Positions 1 to 5,644 of a DNA stretch of 5,644 nucleotides are shown here, in pieces. The stretch covers positions 1 through 5,644 of the forward strand of contig JAUVDU010000133.1 in the NCBI GenBank assembly GCA_030595135.1, written 5' to 3'. The translations under genes were made by a program, and so were the position numbers. How positions within the stretch are numbered: the stretch's first letter is position 1; each line of letters begins with the position of its first letter. The notes below the pieces were generated by a model. It was given only the letters and a program-made list of their open reading frames with translations. It was not told where the DNA came from and did not search any database. Origin of the DNA: Deltaproteobacteria bacterium. Its GTDB lineage: Bacteria > Desulfobacterota > Anaeroferrophillalia > Anaeroferrophillales > Tharpellaceae.

Positions 1-174
1 ATGGCTAATGTCTCACAGCATTTGCGGCTGATGCGTAATCAGGGTGCGGTGGGTTTTCGGCGGGAGGGAAAAACCGTCTACTATCGGGTTGCCAATCCGA
101 AATTTATTGAAGGGATGATGAAGGTGCGTGAAGGTTTATTAGAAGAGTTGCGGAAAAAAGGAGAAATTGTCTGA
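1..174 (+). CDS. ArsR-family winged-helix transcriptional regulator, C-terminal part (5' truncated)
   Basis: This is the last 57 codons of a gene cut by the window's left edge; the first ATG is probably internal. The residues ANVSQHLRLMRNQGAVGFR look like the recognition helix of an ArsR/SmtB-type helix-turn-helix. They are followed by the beta-wing (REGKTVYYRV) and a final amphipathic helix ending LLEELRKKGEIV, as is usual for this family. ArsR proteins are dimeric DNA-binding repressors that respond to metals, thiols or reactive sulfur. The visible part has no cysteine, and the last helix has no Cys or His, so a C-terminal-helix metal or dithiol site is unlikely; sensor residues could lie in the missing N-terminus. 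The TGA stop overlaps the next start codon (TGATG), so it is probably translated together with the octaheme cytochrome and may regulate that operon. The family call is firm; the effector is unknown. Confidence 0.8.
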   Translation: MANVSQHLRLMRNQGAVGFRREGKTVYYRVANPKFIEGMMKVREGLLEELRKKGEIV

Positions 175-272
175 TGCAAAAGAGATATTTTGTTTTTGGT
201 CTGATCTGCATGGCGTTACTGCTCGGGATTTGGGGCGGCGGGGTCAAACCGGAGTTGGTAAAAGAAGCGTAT
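174..272 (+). other. Signal peptide / N-terminal export segment of the octaheme cytochrome
   Basis: Residues 1-33 have a short basic start (K3, R4), then a hydrophobic core from about residue 5 to 20 (FVFGLICMALLLGIW), then a polar stretch. This is a Sec-type export signal, as needed for heme attachment in the periplasm. The cleavage site is unclear (perhaps near EAYGG, residues 31-35). It could instead stay as an uncleaved anchor. Confidence 0.65.
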
Positions 273-1775
273 GGGGGCATATCGACTGCCGATCACGGCC
301 GTTTTGTTGAACTTGATAAACCTTTTGCTTCAGGGCCTGAGGTAACCAGAGCCTGTTTGAAATGTCACAATCTCGCAGCCGGTCAGGTACACCGTTCCAT
401 TCATTGGACTTGGGAGTGTAACAAGGGGGCTGAAGAAGGCCTGGGCAAGGCCCATGTCGTTAATAATTTCTGAATATCGCCACAATCGAACTGGTGCAGG
501 TGCACCAGCTGTCATGCCGGTTATGGTTGGAAAGAGAAGAACTATGATTTTACGGTTGAAGAGAATGTTGATTGTCTGATCTGTCATGATACCACCGGAA
601 CCTATCGCAAATTTCCGACCGCTTGCGGGCATCCGGCGTATGAAGATAAGAAGTTTGGCAACAAACTGTTTGAAGCGGTTGATCTGCGGAAAGTTGCACT
701 TAAGGTTGGGGCGACGAGTCGGACGACTTGCGGGAGTTGTCATTTTTATGGCGGCGGCGGCGACGGAGTTAAGCATGGTGATCTCGATTCGTCACTGCTA
801 AAAGCGAGTAAAACTCTCGATGTGCATATGGATGTGAAGGGTTTGAACTACTCCTGTACTGCCTGTCATACGACCAAAGGCCACCAGATTTCGGGGCGTT
901 GTTATTCGCAGGCCGCATCTAATAAACATCAACTGGCCCTGCCGAAAGATGATGGCGAACGTCTGGCCTGCGAATCGTGTCATAGCCGGTCGCCGCATAA
1001 AAATGGAGATATTTTAAACCATCATAGCGATAAAGTCGCCTGTCAGACCTGTCATATCCCGCAATATGCGCGGGGCGGAGTATTTACCAAAATGTGGTGG
1101 GATTGGAGCACGGCGGGGACAATGGACGAAAACGGTAAGCCTATTGTTAAAAAAGATGAGCACGGCAATCTCATATTTCACAGTAAGAAAGGGGGTATGG
1201 GTTGGGCCCAAAATGTGAATCCTGAATATGGTTGGTACAATGGTTCAATGAGTTATTTCCGGTCGAGTGACAAGATTCCGCCGGGCGCGGAAAAAATCGA
1301 AATTAACTCTCTAAAAGGTGATTACGAAGATCCCGCAGCGCGGATTTTTCCCTTTAAAGTCATGCGCGCAAAACAGCCATATGATCCGGAAAACCGAACC
1401 TTGCTCATTCCCTATCTTGCCGGAAAAGAGGGTAGCGGGGCTTATTGGGGGGATTATGATTGGCAAAAGGCGGGTGAAGTCGGCATGCAGGAAGTCGGTC
1501 TTCCGTTTAGTGGAAAGGTTGATTTTATCGAGAGTGATATGTACTGGCCGATCACCCATATGGTTGCACCTAAAGAGCAGGCTCTCTCCTGTGAAGAGTG
1601 TCATAGTCGTAATGGCCGCTTGGCCAACTTGAAGGGTTTCTATCTGCCGGGACGTGATCGTTGGAGCCTGCTTGATCGTCTGGCTTGGCTGGCTCTGGGA
1701 TTGACCTTGTTAGGCATTTTGCTGCATGCCGGTTTGCGTTTTGTCAGTGCCGGTCGCAAGGGAGGGCAATCATGA
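174..1775 (+). CDS. Octaheme c-type cytochrome, octaheme tetrathionate reductase (OTR) family, with probable selenocysteine at residue 100 (in-frame TGA)
   Basis: Reading the TGA at 471-473 as an amino acid gives a 533-residue protein with eight CXXCH heme sites starting at residues 61, 110, 134, 186, 228, 266, 290 and 473. That is the heme count that defines the OTR family. Residues 1-33 form a signal peptide or anchor (KR followed by a hydrophobic stretch), so the enzyme is exported. Residues 193-205 (GGGGDGVKHGDLD) carry Asp197 and Lys200, which match by spacing the Asp and the Lys heme ligand of the Shewanella OTR active site (recalled: Asp150, Lys153). Other family blocks are TKMWWDWSTAG, KVMRAKQPYD and MYWPITHMVAPKE. 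Residues about 504-522 are a C-terminal transmembrane helix. OTR enzymes reduce tetrathionate and also nitrite and hydroxylamine in vitro; the natural substrate here is unknown. The start is set by AAGGAG at 158-163 and the TGATG overlap with the regulator. The alternative is a nonsense-mutated pseudogene, but no other lesion is present and a SECIS-like hairpin follows the TGA. Confidence 0.88.
471..473 (+). other. In-frame TGA codon 100, probable selenocysteine codon
   Basis: The TGA lies between VVNNF and ISPQSN in the frame that continues without another stop to 1773. In OTR homologues as I remember them, the corresponding motif is NNFC, with the cysteine next to the active-site heme (Cys64 of Shewanella OTR, recalled). 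TGA replacing TGC/TGT at a catalytic cysteine is the classic signature of selenocysteine. One heme motif lies before it and seven after it, so only read-through gives the octaheme protein. A hairpin meeting bacterial SECIS rules follows at 491-508. Confidence 0.85.
480..526 (+). promoter_or_regulatory. Bacterial SECIS-like stem-loop directing UGA recoding
   Basis: Bases 491-497 (CTGGTGC) pair perfectly with 502-508 (GCACCAG), closing a four-base loop AGGT at 498-501. The loop starts 24 bases after the TGA and has G as its second base, which fits the published bacterial SECIS consensus (loop about 16-37 bases after UGA, a G in the first two loop positions). The top of the element (TGCAGGT, then GCACC) closely resembles the apical part of E. 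coli fdhF SECIS as I recall it. A lower stem is possible: 480-482 with 524-526 and 484-488 with 518-522, one of the latter pairs being G-U. SelB would bind this mRNA hairpin to deliver Sec-tRNA. The pairing is seen directly; the function is inferred. Confidence 0.82.
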
Positions 1776-2386
1776 AGATAAAACTCCAACTTTATACCCG
1801 TTTTGAACGGTTTTGGCACTGGTTTCAGGCCTTTTTGATCATCTTTTTACTGATTACCGGTTTCGAGGTGCATGGCAGCTGTAAAATCTTCGGTTATGAC
1901 GCTGCCTGTCGCTGGCATAATCTGGCCGGAATAACGCTGTTGGCTTTAAGTTCTTTCGCCATTTTCTGGCACCTGACTACCGGTCAGTGGCGTCACTACC
2001 GGCCCAGTTTTGAAAATCTGCAAAAGATTATCGGCTACTATCTTGTCGGCATCATGCGCGGTGAGCACCACCCTTTTCACAAAAGTGAAGAGCGTAAACT
2101 TAATCCCTTACAGGCCCTCTCATATTCTTTTCTGAAAGTGTTTCTGCTGCCGCTGCAACTCTTATCCGGTCTGCTCTATTATTACTATAATGACTGGATC
2201 AACTGGGGCTTTGCGGCGCGGCTGGACGGGGTCGCGTTTCTGCATACGGCGATGGCCTTTGCCATGCTTCTCTTTCTGGTTGTGCATGTCTATCTGACGA
2301 CCACCGGCGGCACTTTGCTCACTTATACCAAATCGATGTTTACCGGGTGGGAAGAAGTTGATAGCAAAATCATGAGTGAGGAGTGA
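1772..2386 (+). CDS. Membrane-bound cytochrome b (cytochrome b561/thiosulfate reductase cytochrome b-like), partner of the octaheme cytochrome
   Basis: This is a 204-residue integral membrane protein with four predicted helices at about residues 14-34, 49-69, 116-138 and 154-176. Likely b-heme ligands are histidines in or near helices: H16 (FERFWHWFQ), H49 (CRWHN), H67 (FWHLTTGQWRHY), H158 and H172. The pattern FWH..TTG.WR.Y and the helix layout fit the b-type subunits that oxidise quinol and feed periplasmic multiheme or molybdenum reductases. An upstream in-frame start at 1685 would lie inside the cytochrome c gene. The ATG at 1772 is preferred: GGGAGGG at 1761-1767 sits just upstream and the start overlaps the preceding stop (ATGA). 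The gene is therefore translationally coupled to the octaheme cytochrome, which suggests a quinol:octaheme reductase complex in the inner membrane. Exact heme number and ligands are not settled by sequence alone. Confidence 0.83.
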   Translation: MKIKLQLYTRFERFWHWFQAFLIIFLLITGFEVHGSCKIFGYDAACRWHNLAGITLLALSSFAIFWHLTTGQWRHYRPSFENLQKIIGYYLVGIMRGEHHPFHKSEERKLNPLQALSYSFLKVFLLPLQLLSGLLYYYYNDWINWGFAARLDGVAFLHTAMAFAMLLFLVVHVYLTTTGGTLLTYTKSMFTGWEEVDSKIMSEE

Positions 2387-2408
2387 TGAAAAAGCCGTCT
2401 ATTCGCCG

Positions 2409-2425
2409 ATTGCTTTAGCAATTTT
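2409..2425 (+). terminator. Small hairpin with T-run, possible weak terminator after cytochrome b
   Basis: ATTGC at 2409-2413 pairs with GCAAT at 2418-2422 around a TTTA loop, followed by TTT. The stem is only 5 bp and AT-rich, so termination here would be weak at best. It lies 23 bases after the cytochrome b stop. Confidence 0.22.
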
Positions 2426-2487
2426 AAACTGATATAAGGCTCTTTGAGAAGCTGTTTCAAGAACAGCAATTTTGCGGTGCCGCAATT

Positions 2488-2525
2488 AAAAAAAAACGGG
2501 CTCGTGAAAGGGTCCGTTTTTTTAT
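2488..2525 (+). terminator. Intrinsic (rho-independent) terminator of the cytochrome operon
   Basis: Bases 2497-2503 pair with 2510-2516 (CGGGCTC with GGGTCCG, two G-U pairs) around a GTGAAA loop. The stem is extended by seven A-T pairs between the A-run before it and the T-run 2517-2523 after it. The A-run/T-run symmetry means it could work on either strand, but only + strand genes are present. It ends the regulator-cytochrome c-cytochrome b unit and separates it from transketolase, whose start is 45 bases further on. Confidence 0.85.
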
Positions 2526-2552
2526 TTAATTTTATCTCATTTTATTTTATCT

Positions 2553-2567
2553 GGGAGGCTGGAAGGA
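2553..2567 (+). promoter_or_regulatory. Ribosome binding site region of transketolase
   Basis: Two purine-rich Shine-Dalgarno-like blocks, GGGAGG (2553-2558) and GGAAGG (2561-2566), precede the ATG at 2570. The first has the more usual spacing (11 bases); the second is very close (3 bases). They favour the 2570 start over the upstream in-frame start at 2444, which would run translation through the terminator hairpin. Confidence 0.6.
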
Positions 2568-2569
2568 TA

Positions 2570-4573
2570 ATGTCTGTGAATTTGGAAGAAAAATGTATTA
2601 ATACGATCCGTTTTTTGGCAGTTGATATGGTTGAAAGGGCCAATTCCGGGCATCCGGGGATGCCGATGGGGGCGGCTGCCATGGCCCACATCCTCTGGAG
2701 TCGTTTTTTGCAGCATAATCCGGCTAATCCCGAATGGCCCGACCGCGACCGTTTTATCCTCTCGGCCGGACATGGTTCGGCCCTGCTCTATGCTCTGCTC
2801 CATCTCAGCGGTTATCCTTTAACTCTTGATGATCTGAAAAACTTCCGTCAATGGGGTAGTTTGACGCCGGGTCACCCCGAATATCGTCATACTCCCGGGG
2901 TTGAAATGACGACCGGACCTTTAGGTCAGGGGTTGGCCACCGGAGTCGGTATGGCGATGGCCGAAAGAAGTCTGGCGGCGGCCTTTAATAAACCCAAATT
3001 TCCGGTTGTCGACCACTTTACTTACGGGATTGTCGGCGACGGAGACCTGATGGAGGGGATCTCGCATGAGGCCGCATCGTTGGCCGGGAACCTCAAGTTG
3101 GGAAAACTTATCTACCTTTACGATGATAACCATATCTCGATCGAAGGTGATACCGCAATCACTTTTAGCGAAGATCGGGCCGCCCGTTTTCGGGCCTACG
3201 GCTGGCAGGTGATTGAGGTTGCCGATGGTAATGATTGTGCGGCTATCGCCGCAGCTCTGACCGCAGCTCGCGAAGATCTTGAGCGTCCCAGCTTGATTGC
3301 GGTTCGCACTCATATCGGTTTTGGGAGTCCGGCGAAACAGGATACCGCCTCGGCTCACGGTGAGCCTTTGGGGGCGCAAGAGATTATTACGACCAAAAAG
3401 AATCTCGGTTGGCCGGCTGAAACGGACTTTTTGGTTGAAGACGATGTCTATGAAAGTTATCGCCAGGTAAAGACGGCCGGAATTAAAGCCCAGGAGGAGT
3501 GGCAGAGCATGATGGCGGCTTATCAAGAGCAATTCCCCGAATTGGCGGCTGAATGGGAGCGTCGTCAAGCCGGTGAATTTCCGGTCGATTGGGAAAAATC
3601 TCTGCCCAGCTTTCCGGCTGACGAGAAAGGCCTGGCCACGCGGGCTGTTTCCGGTAAGATGATCAATGCCTTGGCCGGAGTTTTACCGGAATTGATGGGT
3701 GGTTCAGCCGATCTCGGCCCCTCCAATAAAACTCTGATTAACGAGGCTGCGGATTTTGCCGCGCCCGATTTTGCGGGTCGTAATATCCGTTTCGGGGTGC
3801 GTGAACATGCTATGGGCGCGGTGCTTAACGGACTTGCCCTGCATCGGGGTCTGCGCGTTTACGGCGGTACTTTTCTGGTCTTTTGCGACTATATGAAACC
3901 GGCAATTCGCCTGGCGGCGATGATGGGTTTGCCGGTTATCTATATTTTCACTCATGACAGTATCGGTCTCGGCGAGGATGGGCCGACCCACCAGCCGATC
4001 GAGCATCTTGCGAGTTTACGCGTAATTCCCAACCTGACCGTAATCCGGCCTGCCGATGCTAATGAAACCGTGGCCGCCTGGAGCGAGGCTTTACGTCGTC
4101 AGGATGGCCCCACAGCCTTGATTTTGACCCGGCAGAACCTGCCGACGCTGGCGCCGATGGTTGAAAAATCTGCGGCGGGATTGCATCGCGGAGCCTACGT
4201 TGTGACTGAGGTTGAGACCGAAACCGCCGATATCACGCTGATCGGCACAGGTTCAGAGCTTTCTCTGGCCTATGCGGCGGCTTTAGAACTTAAGCAAAAA
4301 GGGATTTCGGCCCGGGTTGTCAGTATGCCGAGCTGGGAACTTTTCGGGAAACAATCCAAAGCCTACAAGTATCAAGTTTTGCCCCCGGACGGTCGCCGCC
4401 TGGCGATTGAGGCGGGCTCGTCAATGGGTTGGCATCGTTATCTGAAAGGTCGGGGTGAAATAATCGCAATCGACCATTTCGGTGCTTCAGCTCCGGCTTC
4501 CGAACTTTTTAAACAATTTAGAATTACTCAGGAAGAGATTGTGCGCCGGGCCGTGGCTTTGTGTGCTCAGTAA
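2570..4573 (+). CDS. tkt: Transketolase
   Basis: This is a complete 667-residue transketolase, close to the length of E. coli TktA (663). The enzyme moves two-carbon ketol units between sugar phosphates using thiamine diphosphate (ThDP) and a divalent metal, in the cytoplasmic pentose phosphate or Calvin-type pathways. The N-terminal ThDP/metal domain shows SGHPG (H28), SAGHGS (H68), TPGHPE (H102), GPLGQG (116-121), GDGD (157-160) and DDNHISIEG (N187). The central pyrimidine-binding domain has GVREHAMG with catalytic Glu412 and [11 protein letters not shown] with Asp470 and His474. The C-terminal domain follows with [14 protein letters not shown] and SMPSWELF. All expected catalytic residues are present. 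The start at 2570 gives the normal family N-terminus; an upstream in-frame start at 2444 would add 42 residues read through the terminator and is rejected. It is followed after 27 bases by a phosphoglucose isomerase gene, probably co-transcribed. Confidence 0.96.
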   Translation: MSVNLEEKCINTIRFLAVDMVERANSGHPGMPMGAAAMAHILWSRFLQHNPANPEWPDRDRFILSAGHGSALLYALLHLSGYPLTLDDLKNFRQWGSLTPGHPEYRHTPGVEMTTGPLGQGLATGVGMAMAERSLAAAFNKPKFPVVDHFTYGIVGDGDLMEGISHEAASLAGNLKLGKLIYLYDDNHISIEGDTAITFSEDRAARFRAYGWQVIEVADGNDCAAIAAALTAAREDLERPSLIAVRTHIGFGSPAKQDTASAHGEPLGAQEIITTKKNLGWPAETDFLVEDDVYESYRQVKTAGIKAQEEWQSMMAAYQEQFPELAAEWERRQAGEFPVDWEKSLPSFPADEKGLATRAVSGKMINALAGVLPELMGGSADLGPSNKTLINEAADFAAPDFAGRNIRFGVREHAMGAVLNGLALHRGLRVYGGTFLVFCDYMKPAIRLAAMMGLPVIYIFTHDSIGLGEDGPTHQPIEHLASLRVIPNLTVIRPADANETVAAWSEALRRQDGPTALILTRQNLPTLAPMVEKSAAGLHRGAYVVTEVETETADITLIGTGSELSLAYAAALELKQKGISARVVSMPSWELFGKQSKAYKYQVLPPDGRRLAIEAGSSMGWHRYLKGRGEIIAIDHFGASAPASELFKQFRITQEEIVRRAVALCAQ

Positions 4574-4586
4574 AAGTTGTAAAAAA

Positions 4587-4595
4587 AAGGAGGTG
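4587..4595 (+). promoter_or_regulatory. Near-perfect Shine-Dalgarno sequence of the phosphoglucose isomerase gene
   Basis: AAGGAGGTG, fully complementary to the 16S rRNA anti-Shine-Dalgarno tail, lies five bases before the ATG at 4601. It is the strongest ribosome binding site in the window and fixes this start. It shows that the isomerase domain is translated as its own protein. Confidence 0.85.
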
Positions 4596-4600
4596 TAGTC

Positions 4601-5644
4601 ATGTTCGATATTCTCTTGAATGGTTTAGAAATTCAGGCGGGAGCGGTGGCTGCGCCGCTGGCTGAGCGCTTAAGTCAGTGGGATCGTGAAAATTTATGCT
4701 CTCGTATCTGGCAGCATGATGGCACTGTTTGGGTGAAAGATCCGCAACTGGCTGAAAATACGCCAGAGTTAGCCAATCGTCTGGGTTGGCTTGAATTGCC
4801 AAAGATAATGGCCGATCTCGTTTCAGATATTGATCGGTTTGTCGCGGAGGTGGTGGCTTCCGGTTTTACGCGGGTTGTCGTTTTAGGGATGGGCGGCAGC
4901 AGTTTGATTGCCGAGGTCTGGGATAAAGTCTTTGGTGTGGCCGAAGGTTTTATCCCGGTTACAATCTTAGACAGCACCCATCCTCAGGCGGTTGCCCGCA
5001 TCGCTGAGACCGGAGCGCTTGAGACCACCCTCTTTCTGGTTTCGAGTAAATCCGGCGGCACCCTTGAAACCCTCTCCTTCTTTAACTATTTTTACGCTCA
5101 ATTAACTCTCCTGAAAGAAAACCCCGGCGAAAATTTTACGGCGATTACTGATCCCGGTTCCAAGCTTGAGGTTCTGGCCCGAGAGAGAGGTTTTCGCAAA
5201 ATCTTCTCGACTCCTACCGAGGTTGGCGGCCGCTATTCGGCTCTGACCTGTTTTGGTCTTCTACCGGCGGCGCTGTTGGGTCTGCCGCCAGGGGATCTTC
5301 TGGCTCGGGCCCAAGCGATGATGGCCGCCTGCTCTTCAGGAGTTTCGGCCACAGATAATCCAGCTCTACAACTGGGAGTTTTTCTCGGTGAAATGGCGCG
5401 GGCCGGTCGCGATAAAATGACGCTGGTTTTATCGCCTGGTTTGCAGCCCTTTGCCGTCTGGCTCGAACAACTATTAGCTGAAAGCACCGGGAAAAAGGGC
5501 TATGGTCTGGTTCCGGTCATTGTTGCTGCCGATGATGATGCGTTACCTTTTCTCGATTGTCATAATAAACCCGCAAAAGATCGTTTTTATCTCTTTCTGC
5601 GGCTCGCAGATGACGAAAATTTAAGTTTGGATTCAGCCCGGGTT
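4601..5644 (+). CDS. pgi: Glucose-6-phosphate isomerase (phosphoglucose isomerase), 3' truncated by the window
   Basis: The first 348 codons of a phosphoglucose isomerase are visible; the frame is open at the right edge. The enzyme interconverts glucose 6-phosphate and fructose 6-phosphate in the cytoplasm. Sugar-isomerase (SIS) fold motifs appear in order: LGMGGSSL (95-102), the phosphate-binding loop SSKSGGTLET (148-157), EVGGRYSALT (207-216) with the conserved Arg211, and LLAESTGKKG with the likely catalytic Glu294. The start region (SRIWQHDGTVWVKDP and NRLGWLELP) resembles the isomerase half of bifunctional transaldolase/phosphoglucose isomerase proteins more than E. coli-type Pgi. Here no transaldolase precedes it: the upstream gene is transketolase, and a strong Shine-Dalgarno sets an independent start. 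With transketolase it forms a sugar-phosphate unit. The catalytic histidine expected further on cannot be confirmed because of truncation. Confidence 0.9.
   Translation, partial: MFDILLNGLEIQAGAVAAPLAERLSQWDRENLCSRIWQHDGTVWVKDPQLAENTPELANRLGWLELPKIMADLVSDIDRFVAEVVASGFTRVVVLGMGGSSLIAEVWDKVFGVAEGFIPVTILDSTHPQAVARIAETGALETTLFLVSSKSGGTLETLSFFNYFYAQLTLLKENPGENFTAITDPGSKLEVLARERGFRKIFSTPTEVGGRYSALTCFGLLPAALLGLPPGDLLARAQAMMAACSSGVSATDNPALQLGVFLGEMARAGRDKMTLVLSPGLQPFAVWLEQLLAESTGKKGYGLVPVIVAADDDALPFLDCHNKPAKDRFYLFLRLADDENLSLDSARV

Noticed and set aside
471..473. TGA as a simple nonsense mutation making the octaheme cytochrome a pseudogene
   Set aside because: No other stop or frameshift occurs over 1.6 kb, all eight heme motifs and active-site residues are intact, the TGA falls at a cysteine position as I recall the family, and a SECIS-like hairpin follows. 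A sequencing error (TGC/TGT to TGA) cannot be fully excluded without reads.
330..776. 148-codon open frame on the minus strand
   Set aside because: It is antisense to the octaheme cytochrome, shows no recognisable domain, and exists because of codon bias in the real gene.
1318..1632. 104-codon open frame on the plus strand in another frame
   Set aside because: It lies inside the well-supported cytochrome c coding region, with no family features or ribosome binding site support.
2410..2438. Possible sigma70 promoter (TTGCTT, 17-base spacer, TATAAG)
   Set aside because: The -35 box matches the consensus poorly (3 of 6), and any transcript would run straight into the strong terminator at 2488-2525 before reaching transketolase. 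An attenuation role cannot be argued from this alone.
2472..2485. Inverted repeat TTGCG-GTGC-CGCAA just before the main terminator
   Set aside because: It is a 5-bp stem with no T-run of its own; the adjacent longer hairpin is the better terminator and no operator family is recognisable.
2921..3568. 215-codon open frame on the minus strand
   Set aside because: It is an antisense shadow of transketolase, whose domains and catalytic residues are clear in the + frame.

Overview
The window reads almost entirely from the + strand and resembles an anaerobically respiring bacterium. The multiheme cytochromes, a probable selenocysteine codon and moderate GC would fit a Desulfobacterota (deltaproteobacterial) lineage. 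That placement is inference: no rRNA or other phylogenetic marker is present.

Layout. (1) Bases 1-174 hold the C-terminal half of an ArsR-type winged-helix regulator, cut by the left edge. (2) Bases 174-1775 hold one long gene for an octaheme c-type cytochrome of the octaheme tetrathionate reductase (OTR) family. It has an in-frame TGA at codon 100 (471-473). A conventional reading splits it into two pieces and loses hemes 2-4. Read through, it gives a 533-residue protein with exactly eight CXXCH motifs, a signal peptide and a C-terminal membrane anchor. (3) Bases 1772-2386 hold a four-helix membrane cytochrome b, the probable quinol-side partner. (4) Bases 2387-2569 are intergenic, with a strong intrinsic terminator. 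(5) Bases 2570-4573 hold a complete transketolase. (6) From 4601 to the right edge runs a phosphoglucose isomerase of the type often found fused behind transaldolase, here with its own start and a very strong ribosome binding site.

Main finding. The TGA sits where I recall OTR homologues having a conserved cysteine (the 'NNFC' position) beside the active-site heme. It is followed 17 bases later by a perfect 7-bp hairpin with loop AGGU, matching the spacing and loop rules of bacterial SECIS elements and resembling the apical part of the E. coli fdhF SECIS. The reading frame is open on both sides and the family motifs continue uninterrupted. The best explanation is a selenocysteine-containing octaheme cytochrome (Sec100), not a pseudogene. 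I do not know of a described selenoprotein of this family, but I could not search.

How the genes work together. Regulator, cytochrome c and cytochrome b are joined by stop/start overlaps (TGATG and ATGA), so they look like one translationally coupled respiratory operon. Electrons would pass from the quinone pool through cytochrome b to the membrane-anchored periplasmic octaheme enzyme, which would reduce a sulfur or nitrogen oxyanion. The transketolase and phosphoglucose isomerase genes form a separate sugar-phosphate (pentose phosphate/gluconeogenic) unit beyond the terminator.
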